Assembly (NCBI RefSeq): GCF_032598905.1
Contig: NZ_CP122458.1
Span: 4,923,001-4,987,000, forward strand
Direction of reading: 5' to 3'
DNA: 64,000 nt
From: Streptomyces sp. 11x1
GTDB lineage: Bacteria > Actinomycetota > Actinomycetes > Streptomycetales > Streptomycetaceae
Positions within the stretch are counted from its first letter, which is position 1, and each line of letters opens with the position of its first letter. Made by a program: the position numbers and the translations under genes. The notes beneath the pieces were generated by a model, which did no database searches, was not told the DNA's origin, and was given only the letters and a program-made list of their open reading frames with translations. Positions 49,643-59,226 of the stretch are shown here, piece after piece.

Positions 49643-49673
49643 TTGACTACGCTGGACGACAGACGTCCATAAC
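49643..49673 (+). promoter_or_regulatory. promoter and operator of the sugar importer operon
   Basis: TTGACT at 49643-49648 and CATAAC at 49668-49673 (19 bp apart) frame the perfect inverted repeat TGGACG-ACAGA-CGTCCA (49653-49669). A regulator bound there would cover the promoter spacer. Confidence 0.5.
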
Positions 49674-49720
49674 GGGGCAAGACCGAGCAGGATCAGGCAA
49701 ATATCCCTAAGGAACCGACC

Positions 49721-50836
49721 ATGGGTCTCGGCGTCGGCCGTACGGCCGTGAAACGTAGGTCCCTCAGCCGGGCGGGCGCGGCCCTCGTGGTCGGTGCCGG
49801 TCTGGTGCTCACCGGGGCATGTGGTGGCGGGGACGGTGGGAGCGGGGATGAGAGCCTCACCGTCGGCGTACTGCTCCCCGGCGGCGGAGCCTCCCGCTTC
49901 GGGCAGTTCGACAGACCCCTGATCGAGAAGCGGCTCAAGGAGCTGTGCCCCGGCTGCCCGGCGGCGGCCGTCGCCGCCACGGCCGAGCCGGCCGTCCAGC
50001 GGCAGCAGCTCGACGCCATGATCACCAGAGGCGTCGACGTCCTGATCGTCGCCGCCGTCGACCCCAAGGTGCTGCGCTCGTCGGTCGAGGCCGCCGAGCG
50101 GGCCGACATCCCGGTCGTCGCCTACGACCGGCTCGCCCAGGGTCCCATCTCCGGCTACGTCACCTTCGACGGCGACATCGTCGGCAAGCTCCAGGCCGAG
50201 GAACTGCTGAAGGCCATGGGCGACAAGGCGGACGGCGGACAGATCGTCATGATGAACGGCGCCACCAACGACCCCAACGCCGGCTGGTTCAAGCGTGGCG
50301 CGCTCTCCGTCCTGGAGGGCGAGGTGAAGATCGGCAAGTCGTACGACACCGTCGGCTGGCGGCCGGAGAACGGCTACGTCAACATGAGCGGCGCCATCTC
50401 CGCCCTCGGCGCCGAGAACATCGACGGCGTCCTGGCCGCCAACGACAGCCTCGCCGGCGCCGTGGTCTCCGCCCTCAACGCCAGTGCGGTACGGCCGCTG
50501 CCCCCGGTCACCGGCCAGGACGCCGACCTGGTGGCCATCCAGCGCATCGTCCAGGGCAGCCAGCACATGACCGTCTACAAGCCGTTCGAGCCCGCCGCCG
50601 ACGCCGCCGCCGAGATGGCCGTCGCCCTGGGGCGCGGCGAGGCGGTCGACGACATCGCCACCGGCACCGTCGACAGCCCCACCGACAAGAACATCCCGGC
50701 GGTCCTCCTCCCCTCGGTCGCGGTGACGGTCGACAACATCGAGGAGACTGTGGTCGAGGACGGTATGCACAGCATCGACCAGATATGCACCCCGAAGCTC
50801 CGCCCCGCGTGCGACAAGGCCGGACTCACCCCATGA
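49721..50836 (+). CDS. sugar ABC transporter substrate-binding lipoprotein, 371 aa
   Basis: Lipobox LVLTGACGG near residue 30. Periplasmic-binding type-I fold: LTVGVLLPGGGASRFGQFDR, GVDVLIVAAVDPKVLRSSVE, IPVVAYDRLAQGPISGYVTF, NIDGVLAANDSLAGAVVSAL, PPVTGQDADLVAIQRIV. ChvE/xylose-type monosaccharide binding is expected from the family. AAGGAAC before the ATG. First gene of a three-gene operon with ATPase and permease. It is only moderately similar to the orphan at 42543. Confidence 0.93.
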   Translation: MGLGVGRTAVKRRSLSRAGAALVVGAGLVLTGACGGGDGGSGDESLTVGVLLPGGGASRFGQFDRPLIEKRLKELCPGCPAAAVAATAEPAVQRQQLDAMITRGVDVLIVAAVDPKVLRSSVEAAERADIPVVAYDRLAQGPISGYVTFDGDIVGKLQAEELLKAMGDKADGGQIVMMNGATNDPNAGWFKRGALSVLEGEVKIGKSYDTVGWRPENGYVNMSGAISALGAENIDGVLAANDSLAGAVVSALNASAVRPLPPVTGQDADLVAIQRIVQGSQHMTVYKPFEPAADAAAEMAVALGRGEAVDDIATGTVDSPTDKNIPAVLLPSVAVTVDNIEETVVEDGMHSIDQICTPKLRPACDKAGLTP

Positions 50837-50888
50837 GCCTCAGCGGCCAGCCCCTCAGTACCGTCCGCCCCGTCCAGGAGGTGACCCT

Positions 50889-51665
50889 GTGGTTCAGCCC
50901 CTGCTGGCGTTGCGCGGCGTCTCCAAACGCTTCGCCGCCGTCCACGCGCTCGTGGACGTCGAACTGGAGATCAGGGCCGGTGAGGTGGTCGCCCTGGTCG
51001 GCGACAACGCCGCCGGGAAGTCCACGCTGGTCAAGGTGATCTCGGGCGTCGGTCCCCCCGACAAGGGCGTCATCGAGTGGGAGGGCGAACCCGTCCAGAT
51101 CAGACGCCCCCAGGACGCCCAGCTCCTCGGGATCGCGGCCGTCTACCAGGACCTCGCGATGTGCGGCCACCTCGACGTCGTCGGCAACCTCTTCCTCGGC
51201 CGGGAGATCCACCGCTTCGGCGTCCTCGACGAGGTGGAGATGGAGCGCCGCACCCGCGAGCTGCTGCGCACCCTCTCCATCCGCATCCCCGACCTACGCG
51301 TCCCGCTCGCCACGCTGTCCGGCGGGCAGCGGCAGGTCGTCGCGATCACCCGCTCGTTCGTGAGTGCGCCCCGGCTGCTCCTTCTGGACGAGCCCACCGC
51401 CTCCCTCGGCCTCGAACAGACCAACCAGCTCCTCGACCTCATCGAGGAGCTGCGCGACCGGGGCACCGGAGTGCTCCTCATCAGCCACAACATGGGCGAC
51501 ATCAAGGCCGTCGCCGACCGCATCGCCGTCCTGCGCCTCGGCCGCAACAACGGCCTGTTCGACGTCAGCACGACCTCCCAGGAGCAGATCATCTCCTCCA
51601 TCACCGGCGCGGTGGACAACACGGCGGGCCACCACCCGGCCGACCCGGAGGAGACATGGCCGTGA
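50889..51665 (+). CDS. sugar ABC transporter ATPase, 258 aa
   Basis: Single nucleotide-binding domain: Walker A GDNAAGKST (38-46), signature LSGGQ (143-147), Walker B LLLLDEPT (163-170), switch His200. Most ChvE-type importers use a ~500-residue ATPase with two such domains; this short form should dimerise. GTG with AGGAGG upstream. It overlaps the permease gene by ten bases. Confidence 0.95.
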   Translation: MVQPLLALRGVSKRFAAVHALVDVELEIRAGEVVALVGDNAAGKSTLVKVISGVGPPDKGVIEWEGEPVQIRRPQDAQLLGIAAVYQDLAMCGHLDVVGNLFLGREIHRFGVLDEVEMERRTRELLRTLSIRIPDLRVPLATLSGGQRQVVAITRSFVSAPRLLLLDEPTASLGLEQTNQLLDLIEELRDRGTGVLLISHNMGDIKAVADRIAVLRLGRNNGLFDVSTTSQEQIISSITGAVDNTAGHHPADPEETWP

Positions 51666-52951
51666 GGGGGGACGGAGAGGGGAGCCCCCGGGAAGGGGGC
51701 TCCCAGGACGACGCGCACCGGTCGAAGGCCGGGCGGCGGTCGCCCGCCGGGCTCCGGTGGTACGGCGAGCGCCCCCGCGCGTACGCGCACGCCGTGCGCC
51801 GCCGCGTGCACGAGGGGGAGCTCGGCCCGGCACCCGCGCTGCTCGCCCTCGCCGTGACCTGGATCGTCTTCCAGAGCCTCAACGAGAACTTCCTCTCCCC
51901 GCGCAACCTCTCCGTCCTCAGCGTCGAGATCGTGGGCACCGGCATGGTCGCCGTCGGCGTCGTCTTCGTGCTGCTGATCGGCGAGATCGACCTCTCGGTG
52001 GGATCCCTGGCCGGGCTCTCCGGCGCCCTGTTCGCCGCGCTGAACGTGAATCACGGCATGCCGGAGGGCCTCGCCGTGCTCGTCGCGGTGGCCTGCGGCG
52101 CGGCGGCCGGGGCGGTCCACGGGTTCGTGTTCACCAAGATCGGCGTGCCCGCGTTCGTCGTCACCCTCGCGGGCCTGCTGGCCTGGAACGGCCTGATGCT
52201 CTACCTCCTGGGCCCGGAGAGCTCCATCAGCTTCAGCGACGACGGCCTGGTCGCCGAGCTGACCAGCCGCTCCTTCGGCTCCGCCGCCGTCACCTACGGC
52301 CTCGCGGCGCTCGGTCCGCTCGCGTACCTCCTCGTCTGTCTCCGCGACCGCGCACGCCGGAGCACGGCCGGGATGCCGTACCGGGCGAGGGGCGGGATCT
52401 GGGTGAGGACGGCGCTGCTCGCGCTGGTCTCCTTCGCCACCGTCTACGTCCTGGACCGCTTCGAGGGCCTGCCGCTGGCCCTGCTGATCTTCCTCGGCGT
52501 CGTCATCGCCGCGGACCTCTTCCTGCGCCGCACGGTGTACGGCCGTCAGGTGATGGCGCTGGGCAGCGGCGTGGAGGCGGCCCGGCGGTCCGGCGTCGAC
52601 GTGTCCCGTGTACGGATCGCGGTGTTCGTGGTGTCGGGAACCCTGGCCGCGGTAGGCGGTCTGTTCGTCGCGTCCCGGCTCACCTCGGCGACCCAGGTGC
52701 CGGGCTCCGGGATGCTGCTCATCAACGCGATCGCCGCCGCGGTCATCGGCGGCACCAGTCTCTTCGGCGGCCGGGGCTCGACGTGGTCCGCGCTGCTGGG
52801 CGTCCTCATCATCCAGTCGATCGCCTCGGGCATGGCCCTGCTGGGCGTCCAGCCGGCCGTCCAGTTCATGATCACCGGCGGGGTCCTGCTGGTCGCCGTG
52901 GTCTTCGACGCCCTGGCCCGCCGCGCGGCGGAGACCCGGGGACGGGTGTGA
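51656..52951 (+). CDS. sugar ABC transporter permease, 431 aa
   Basis: Branched-chain/ribose-type permease (BPD_transp_2) with about ten helices from residue 55. Hallmarks GEIDLSVGSLAGLSGALFAA, GVPAFVVTLAGLLAWNGLML and AAAVIGGTSLFGGRGSTW are present. The first ~50 residues are charged and cytoplasmic. ATG with GGAGGAG upstream. Completes the importer; the operon ends here. Confidence 0.94.
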   Translation: MAVRGDGEGSPREGGSQDDAHRSKAGRRSPAGLRWYGERPRAYAHAVRRRVHEGELGPAPALLALAVTWIVFQSLNENFLSPRNLSVLSVEIVGTGMVAVGVVFVLLIGEIDLSVGSLAGLSGALFAALNVNHGMPEGLAVLVAVACGAAAGAVHGFVFTKIGVPAFVVTLAGLLAWNGLMLYLLGPESSISFSDDGLVAELTSRSFGSAAVTYGLAALGPLAYLLVCLRDRARRSTAGMPYRARGGIWVRTALLALVSFATVYVLDRFEGLPLALLIFLGVVIAADLFLRRTVYGRQVMALGSGVEAARRSGVDVSRVRIAVFVVSGTLAAVGGLFVASRLTSATQVPGSGMLLINAIAAAVIGGTSLFGGRGSTWSALLGVLIIQSIASGMALLGVQPAVQFMITGGVLLVAVVFDALARRAAETRGRV

Positions 52952-53269
52952 ACGGTTCCCTCGCCCCCTGCGCCACAGGTGCTCCACGAAAGCACTGACG
53001 CACCCCCAGAAAAGCAGTGCGACAGGCCGCGTGATCTCGCTCCGCGAGGCGGCGGCTTTTCCCGCGCACCCGCCGACCACCCGCCGCCACGAGCATCGCT
53101 TCGTCCCGGCCTGCCCCGACACGGCCTGTTTCGTCTGCCGCGGCCGCCTGCCGACGTGACCTCCTTCACCACCGCACCCCGTCGGCACCGGGATATTTGC
53201 CCCTGTCGGGCGGCTCCTGGGGATGGCCAGGATGGCGAAGTCACCCCACCCCCACGCAAGGAGCCCCGG

Positions 53270-54169
53270 ATGACCGCCGAAGGCGCCCGTTCCGCCCAGT
53301 CCCACCGCAACCGGTCCTCGAAGCGCAAACTGACGCTGCGCCTCGTGCTCGTCGGAGCGGCCGTCACCGGAGCGGCCACGCTGCCCAGCGCGTACGCCGC
53401 TCTGGTACCGGAACCTCCGTCGGCCGTCCTCGATCTGAGCACGTCGGAGTCGTTCGACACCGGCGCGCTGATGGCCAAGCTCTGCCCCGCTCCCCGCAAG
53501 GTGGACTACTGGACGGACGTGACGCACTGGTTCTACAACCCCGCGACCGGTGAGGTCGGGGAGGACCCCACCAAAGGCGCCGGCGACGCCCAGCCGATCG
53601 ACGGGCTGATCCACCAACTCGAGGGACACTGCGAGTTCCCGGTCACCGACGTCAAGGACGAGATCGGCAAGGCCCAGGTCGTCTCCCGCCCGCTGGTCAA
53701 CTGCGGGGACGAGGTCACCCTCCGCGAGTCGGTGACCCAGGACTTCACGACCAGCGAGACGTACACCACCAGCGTCTCCGTCGGGGGCGGGTTCGACCTC
53801 GCAGTGATCAAGGACGTGCTCTCGCTCAGTGGGAACGCGTCCGTGACCCAGTCCTGGGCGTTCGGCAAGTCGAAGTCGATCTCCCGGGCGGTGACGATCG
53901 ACGTACCGGCCCGGACCAAGGGCTACTTCGAGCGGGTCCCGGTGATCCGGACCGTGGTGAGCCAGCCGGTCTTCGTCATCGAGAAGATCGCCCGGATCGA
54001 CCAGGACGGCGAGACCGGCATCAGCGGCTGGAACGACACGGGCAACAAGCGCATCACCTCGCCGGCCTTCCAGACCAGTTCGTCGGCGGACGTGCTGGAC
54101 GCCAACGAGTTCCCCTCGGGCACCATCCGGGCCCAGGACGATCCGGTCACCGCCGAGGACTGCGACTGA
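53270..54169 (+). CDS. secreted protein resembling aerolysin/ETX-MTX2-type toxins, 299 aa
   Basis: Signal region KLTLRLVLVGAAVTGAATLP with a site near AYA-A (43). The mature part has long Ser/Thr-rich alternating strands, LRESVTQDFTTSETYTTSVS, VLSLSGNASVTQSWAFGKSK and SRAVTIDVPARTKGYFERVP, in the order typical of the membrane-insertion region of ETX/MTX2 pore-forming proteins. Three Cys (72, 123, 145) precede or flank it. AAGGAG lies six bases before the ATG. Resemblance is by pattern only; the fold needs a structural test. No immunity gene is evident. Confidence 0.6.
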   Translation: MTAEGARSAQSHRNRSSKRKLTLRLVLVGAAVTGAATLPSAYAALVPEPPSAVLDLSTSESFDTGALMAKLCPAPRKVDYWTDVTHWFYNPATGEVGEDPTKGAGDAQPIDGLIHQLEGHCEFPVTDVKDEIGKAQVVSRPLVNCGDEVTLRESVTQDFTTSETYTTSVSVGGGFDLAVIKDVLSLSGNASVTQSWAFGKSKSISRAVTIDVPARTKGYFERVPVIRTVVSQPVFVIEKIARIDQDGETGISGWNDTGNKRITSPAFQTSSSADVLDANEFPSGTIRAQDDPVTAEDCD

Positions 54170-54387
54170 CCGAGGGCCCGCGCCCGCGTCGCCGCCGAGC
54201 CGGGTGCGGCGGCGCACGGTCCCACACAGGCATCCGCACCGCGCGGGGCACGCCACCGCGAACACGGCGAGCCCGCGCGGACCTGGTGGTCAGCCGCCCC
54301 GGCCGCGAAGGCGGCCGCGCGCACGCTCATCGGCGCCGCGCGCGTCGAACCGGCGCCCCGGGGAACAGCTCCACCTTGCTTGCCGGG

Positions 54388-54555
54388 CCGATAGGCCAAC
54401 ACGTGTTCGATGCCGACAGCACCAGCCTCGACGACCGCTGGAAGGGCAGCCCGGACGCCTGTCCCGGCACCGCCGTCAGCGGCTTCCCCAACGCCTTCGT
54501 CCTCCTCGGACCGCACCTCGGCACCGGACACTCCTCGGCGTACGCGGTACTCGAA
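54388..54555 (+). pseudogene. flavin-containing/Baeyer-Villiger monooxygenase fragment
   Basis: Reads DDRWKGSPDACPGTAVSGFP, NAFVLLGPHLGTGHSSAYAV, matching the region before the C-terminus of FMO/BVMO enzymes (GTxVxGFPNxFxLxGPNTGxGH). About 55 of ~500 residues; no start, and the frame is lost at both sides. Confidence 0.75.
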
Positions 54556-54670
54556 GCCGCTGGTCCCAGCCCAGCCACAGGGCCCAGAGGGTCAGCGAGG
54601 CCACGGCCGTCACCAGGGTCGGCGGCAGCGGGGACGAGGGCTTCGGGAGGTGCCGGAGTCGTTGGCTCAC
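54556..54670 (-). pseudogene. truncated small membrane protein
   Basis: From a GTG at 54670 the minus strand reads SQRLRHLPKPSSPLPPTLVT, AVASLTLWALWLGWDQRL, an N-terminal arm and one membrane helix as found in a conserved Streptomyces membrane protein. The sequence then runs into the monooxygenase relic on the other strand, marking a rearrangement junction near 54555. Confidence 0.5.
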
Positions 54671-54879
54671 GGCCCCAGCCTCCCGGCGTGCCGCCGCGCC
54701 CGGCAGAGCGCACGTGCTCAGCCGCACCCGAGAACCTGAGCAACCGCAGGCCGCGCGCACCGCCGCCGAGCGCCCCCTAAGCGGGTGAAGCCCGGTCCCC
54801 TCCTCCCGGTGCGGGGCATGGATGAAGCCCCCGGCCCCATCCGGACGAGTCGGCGGACACGACGCGCTGGAGTTGAGCG

Positions 54880-56703
54880 ATGAACGCGATGAAGCACAGT
54901 CATGAGACGGGGCCGAGCCCCGAGACGCGGCAGAGGACCGAGACGCGGACCGAGACACGGCAGAAGTCCGACACACGGCAGAAGTCCGAGACGCGGCAGA
55001 GGACCGATCGGAGCGACCCCACCGGCAGCCGCACCCACCACGTTCCGGTCCTCGTCGTCGGGGGTTCCCTCGTCGGCCTGTCGACCTCGGTGTTCCTGGG
55101 GCGCCTCGGGGTGCCGCACACCCTGGTGGAGCGGCACGCCGGCACCTCCATCCACCCGCGCGGCCGCGGCAACAACGTCCGCACGATGGAGCTGTTCCGC
55201 ACGGCCGGCGTCGAGGAGGGCATCCGCCGGGCCGCCGCCACCCTGGCCGGCAACCACGGCATCCTGCAGACGCCCACTCTCGTCGGCGACGCGGGCGAGT
55301 GGCTCTTCAAGGAGATCGACGCGGGTGGCGGACTCGCCCGGTTCAGCCCCAGTTCCTGGTGTCTGTGCAGCCAGAACGACCTGGAGCCGGTGCTGCGGGA
55401 GCACGCCGAACGGCTCGGCGGCGACCTGCGCTACAACACCGAACTGCTGTCGTTCGACACGGACTCCTCCGGTGTCACGGCGATCGTCAAGAGCCGCGAG
55501 ACCGGCGAGCACACCACCGTCCGCGCCGACTACCTCGTCGCCGCCGACGGCCCCCGCAGCCCGATCCGCGAGCAGCTCGGCATCGGCCACAGCGGCCCCG
55601 GCGACCTGTTCCACAACGTCAGCGTCACCTTCCGCTCCCGCGGCCTCGCCGAGGTCGTCGGCGACCGTCTCTTCATCGTCTGCTACCTGACGAACCCCGA
55701 CGCCGACGGGGCGCTGCTGCCCGTGGACAACCGGGAGAACTGGGTCTTCCACCTGCCCTGGCACCCCGAACACGGCGAATCCCTGGAGGAGTTCACCGAG
55801 GAGCGCTGTGTCGAGCACATCCGCCGCGCGATCGGGGTGGCGGACCTCGACGTCGAGATCACCGGCAAGGCCCCCTGGCACGCCGCCCAGCGCGTCGCCC
55901 GCGGCTACCGGTCGGGCCGGGTCTTCCTGGCCGGCGACTCGGCCCACGAGATGTCCCCCACCGGGGCGTTCGGCTCCAACACCGGTATCCAGGACGCCCA
56001 CAACCTCGCCTGGAAGCTGGCGGCGGTGCTCGGCGGCTGGGCCGGGGAGGGCCTGCTGGAGACGTACGACGCCGAGCGCCGCCCGGTGGCGGAGGCGACC
56101 AGCGCCCGCGCCGCCGCCCGGTCCGTGGAGCACAGCCACCCCGGCTTCGCCCCGGCCCCCGGCATCGGCGGTGGCGGCGGCCCGCAGCGCGGCATCCTCA
56201 ACGTGGCCCTCGGCTATCGCTATCCGCAGGGCGCCGTGCTCGGCGCCGACCCCGCGTCCCCGGTCGTCCCGGAACGCCTCGACCTGTCCGGCGCACCGGG
56301 CAGCAGGGCACCCCACATGGCGGTACGGCACCGGGGTGAACCCGTCTCGACGCTGGACCTCTACGAGCGCTCGCTCGTCCTCCTCAGCGACGCCGACGCC
56401 GCTGAGGACGCCGCTGCCGACGCCGCGGCCGGCGGTGCCGGTTCGGGTGGCTGGCACGAGGCCGCCCTCCGGCTCGCCGAGGAGATGTCCCTCCCCCTGA
56501 CCTCGTACCGGATCGGCGACGGCCCCGCCGCCGACCTGACGCCCGAGGGCGACGCGGACTGGGCGGAGGTCCACGGCACGGCCCCCGGCGGCGCCGTGCT
56601 CGTCCGGCCCGACGGGTTCGTGGCCTGGCGGGCGCCGGGGCCGGTCCCGGACGCCGAGTCGGCGCTGCGGGAGGTCCTGACCACGCTGCTGGCGAGGGCC
56701 TGA
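54880..56703 (+). CDS. spore-pigment FAD hydroxylase (WhiE ORFVIII-like), 607 aa
   Basis: Class A aromatic polyketide hydroxylase with a C-terminal thioredoxin-like domain. FAD motif VLVVGGSLVGLSTSVFLGRL (about 57-76), DG motif YLVAADGPRSPIREQLG, GD motif VFLAGDSAHEMSPTGAFGSN. It should hydroxylate the polyketide made by the downstream synthase. The first ~50 residues are an unusual ETRQ/KSDTRQ repeat. In S. coelicolor whiE the comparable gene is divergent; here it points the same way as the cluster, with a small gene between. ATG with GGAG upstream. Confidence 0.88.
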   Translation: MNAMKHSHETGPSPETRQRTETRTETRQKSDTRQKSETRQRTDRSDPTGSRTHHVPVLVVGGSLVGLSTSVFLGRLGVPHTLVERHAGTSIHPRGRGNNVRTMELFRTAGVEEGIRRAAATLAGNHGILQTPTLVGDAGEWLFKEIDAGGGLARFSPSSWCLCSQNDLEPVLREHAERLGGDLRYNTELLSFDTDSSGVTAIVKSRETGEHTTVRADYLVAADGPRSPIREQLGIGHSGPGDLFHNVSVTFRSRGLAEVVGDRLFIVCYLTNPDADGALLPVDNRENWVFHLPWHPEHGESLEEFTEERCVEHIRRAIGVADLDVEITGKAPWHAAQRVARGYRSGRVFLAGDSAHEMSPTGAFGSNTGIQDAHNLAWKLAAVLGGWAGEGLLETYDAERRPVAEATSARAAARSVEHSHPGFAPAPGIGGGGGPQRGILNVALGYRYPQGAVLGADPASPVVPERLDLSGAPGSRAPHMAVRHRGEPVSTLDLYERSLVLLSDADAAEDAAADAAAGGAGSGGWHEAALRLAEEMSLPLTSYRIGDGPAADLTPEGDADWAEVHGTAPGGAVLVRPDGFVAWRAPGPVPDAESALREVLTTLLARA

Positions 56704-56905
56704 GTCCCTCTTCCCGGGCGAACGCCGGCGTCCGTCTCCTTCGTGAACTCGCCTGACGGGGCGGGCGAGTTCACCCGGATTCACCCGTGTGATCTCCCTG
56801 AGTGGTGAGGGGGAGACGACTGTCTGACGGTGGATCACGTCGGGGGCGGGTTCCCACAGCTGACGAGGTGTCGGCTGCCCGCCCCGTCGACGGAAGGACC
56901 GTCAG

Positions 56906-57307
56906 ATGCGCTCTGTACGAATGCTCATGGCCACCGCGGCGGCCTCGGCCCTCCTCGCGTTCGGCGCGCCCGTCGCGTACGCGTCCGGGGGCTGGGACGA
57001 GACGGACGCCTCCCCCAGCGGGAAGCAGGACGGCGGCTCCTGGAGCGGCAAGCAGGCGGACGGCGCCGCGGGTGCCAAGCAGGAGAGCGGCGCCGCGGGT
57101 GCCAAGCAGGAGAGCGGCTCCTGGAGCGGCAAGCAGGACGAGGAGTCGTGGGGCGGCAAGCACGAGAAGCCCAGCGGCGGCGTGCACACCGGCGGTGGCG
57201 GCCTCGCCGCGCCGGCCGTGACCGCGGGCGGGCTGGCCGTCCTGGCCGTCGCCGGGACGGGGCTGTACGCGGCGCGCCGCAAGAAGACCGCCGCAAGCGT
57301 GGCCTGA
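56906..57307 (+). CDS. secreted, repeat-containing, membrane-anchored protein, 133 aa
   Basis: Signal peptide MRSVRMLMATAAASALLAFG, cleavage near AYA-S (27). The middle has short repeats (GAAGAKQES twice, SWSGKQ variants). A C-terminal membrane helix (about 98-122) ends in RRKK, the layout of a surface-anchored protein, but no LPxTG/LAxTG sortase signal is present. Lies between two spore-pigment genes; an unusual place, and any spore-surface role is a guess. Confidence 0.75.
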   Translation: MRSVRMLMATAAASALLAFGAPVAYASGGWDETDASPSGKQDGGSWSGKQADGAAGAKQESGAAGAKQESGSWSGKQDEESWGGKHEKPSGGVHTGGGGLAAPAVTAGGLAVLAVAGTGLYAARRKKTAASVA

Positions 57308-57370
57308 CCGTGCCGGGCCCGATAGCCGCGTGACCGGCCGCCCCGCACGACGGCCCGGCCGGTCACCGTC

Positions 57371-57450
57371 CCGGCACCCCGGTCACCCATCCCGGCGCCC
57401 CCGTCACCCACCCGGCGCCCCCGTCACCCGCCCGGTGCACCAGTCACCCG
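57371..57450. repeat. 20-bp tandem repeat (4 units)
   Basis: CCCGGCGCCCCCGTCACCCA and close variants in the upstream region of the pigment operon. Confidence 0.75.
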
Positions 57451-57571
57451 CGCAGTGCATACGAGTCGCGCGCCCCGTGGGCCGGGCTCAGGATCGAGGC
57501 ACGCCGACGTCACGCCGATCCGGGCGACGTCCGTCCTTGTCTGCCCCCCCCACCGAGGAGATGTGCGCAGG

Positions 57572-58726
57572 ATGACCACCACGTCCGAACGTGTTTCCGA
57601 GTCACTGCGGCGACAGGTGTCGCAGCGTGTCTCCCAGTCCGTCTTCGACGGCTCCCGGCTCCGTGTCGTCCTCCTCGTGGACGTCTACGACGGCGCCCAG
57701 CAGCAGTTCCTGGAGGCGTACGAGCAGCTGTGCAACCAGGTCGCGTCCGTCCCCGGGCACGTCAGCGACCAGCTGTGCCAGTCCATCGAGAACCCCTCCC
57801 AGTGGCTGATCACCAGCGAGTGGGAGAGCGCCCCGCCCTTCCTCACCTGGGTGAACAGCGAGGAACACGTGCAGATGGTGCGGCCGCTGCACGACTGTGT
57901 CCGCGACACCCGTTCGCTGCGCTTCCACATCGTCCGCGAGACCGGCGGCCCGGCCGTGGCGGCCGAGGCCGGCGAGCGCAGGCTCCAGACCTCGCCCCGG
58001 ATCGGCGACGGCCTGATCCGGCACGCGCTCACCTTCACGGTCAAGCCCGGCAGCGAGGAGAAGGTCGCCAGGATCCTCGCCGACTACGCCGCGCCGGAGC
58101 CGAGGGTCGACGACACCACCCGGCTGTGCCGCACCTCCCTGTTCATGCACGGCAACCGGGTGGTCCGGGCCGTCGAGGTACGGGGCGACCTGCTGGCCGC
58201 GCTGCGGCACGTCGCCCGGCAGCCCGAGGTACGGGCCGTCGAGGAGGCCATCAACCCCTATCTGGAGCAGGACCGGGACCTGGACGACCCCGACTCGGCC
58301 CGGGTCTTCTTCACCCGTGCGGCGCTGCCCGCCGTCCACCATGTGACGGCCGGCCAGGAGAGCCCGGACGCCGTACGGCACGCCCTGTACTACCCGGCCC
58401 GCGAGGGCCAGGGGCTGCGGCTGGCCGAGCTGCTCGCCCGGCAGGACGAGGCGGCGGCGGACGACCCGCAGGGCCCGGTGCTGCGCAGCACGATCTTCCA
58501 GCGCGACGACATCGTGGTGCGGCTGGTCGACGTGCGCGGCGGCCTCGACGCCGACCCGGGCCCCGTGCTCGGGCTCACCGACCGGGCCCGCGCGGCCGAG
58601 CTGACGGCGCTCCTCGACGGTGAGGCCCTCGGCATGGACGGCTCGCCACGGGACGACGCCCCCGCCCGGCTGCTCACGGTCGCCCGCATGGACCTCGTCA
58701 CCGACCGCCGGGCGCCCGACGCCTGA
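57572..58726 (+). CDS. whiE-ORFI: SchA/CurD-like protein (WhiE ORFI), 384 aa
   Basis: First gene of the spore-pigment operon. The N-terminal ~110 residues look like an antibiotic-biosynthesis monooxygenase (ferredoxin-like) fold ([40 protein letters not shown]). The rest carries SchA/CurD-like segments ([56 protein letters not shown]). These proteins are conserved in pigment clusters, with no fixed biochemical role. Start at ATG 57572. Confidence 0.88.
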   Translation: MTTTSERVSESLRRQVSQRVSQSVFDGSRLRVVLLVDVYDGAQQQFLEAYEQLCNQVASVPGHVSDQLCQSIENPSQWLITSEWESAPPFLTWVNSEEHVQMVRPLHDCVRDTRSLRFHIVRETGGPAVAAEAGERRLQTSPRIGDGLIRHALTFTVKPGSEEKVARILADYAAPEPRVDDTTRLCRTSLFMHGNRVVRAVEVRGDLLAALRHVARQPEVRAVEEAINPYLEQDRDLDDPDSARVFFTRAALPAVHHVTAGQESPDAVRHALYYPAREGQGLRLAELLARQDEAAADDPQGPVLRSTIFQRDDIVVRLVDVRGGLDADPGPVLGLTDRARAAELTALLDGEALGMDGSPRDDAPARLLTVARMDLVTDRRAPDA

Positions 58727-58770
58727 CCACCCCTCACCAGTCCGATGCAGCTCATGTTCGGAGGAACGTC

Positions 58771-59226
58771 GTGATCAATCGCCATCCCAGAGTCGTGGAT
58801 GTCAGCGAGGTCGAGCCCAACACCCGGCGCGGCGGCGATCTGCGCGCCATGCTGACCCCCAGCACCGTCGGCTCCACCAGCGGTTTCATGGGCGTGGCCA
58901 TCGTGGCGCCCGGCGACCGCATCGCCGAGCACTACCACCCGTACTCCGAGGAGTTCATCTACGTCATCTGCGGGCAGCTGGAAGTGGATCTCGACGGCGA
59001 GGCCCATGAACTCCGGCCCGAGCAGGGGCTGCTGATCCCCGCCCACATGCGGCACCGCTTCCGCAACGTCGGCAACGTGGAGGCCCGTATGGTCTTCCAC
59101 CTCGGCCCGCTGGCCCCGAGCCCGCCGCTCGGCCACGTCGACACCGAGGACGCGAACGGCGTACCGATTCCGGTGGAGGCGGCGCACACCGCACGGTCGG
59201 CCGAGAACGCCCAGGTCCGCTCATGA
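58771..59226 (+). CDS. whiE-ORFII: cupin protein (WhiE ORFII), 151 aa
   Basis: Single cupin barrel: [20 protein letters not shown] with the metal-binding HxH...E pattern, then [20 protein letters not shown]. Pigment-cluster cupins are thought to assist cyclisation or oxidation of the polyketide. GTG with GGAGG upstream. Overlaps the KS-alpha gene by four bases. Confidence 0.9.
   Translation: MINRHPRVVDVSEVEPNTRRGGDLRAMLTPSTVGSTSGFMGVAIVAPGDRIAEHYHPYSEEFIYVICGQLEVDLDGEAHELRPEQGLLIPAHMRHRFRNVGNVEARMVFHLGPLAPSPPLGHVDTEDANGVPIPVEAAHTARSAENAQVRS

Noticed and set aside
51143..54265. 1040-codon minus-strand frame across the ABC transporter
   Set aside because: Antisense to genes with complete ABC motifs; composition is His/Arg/Gly-rich and featureless.
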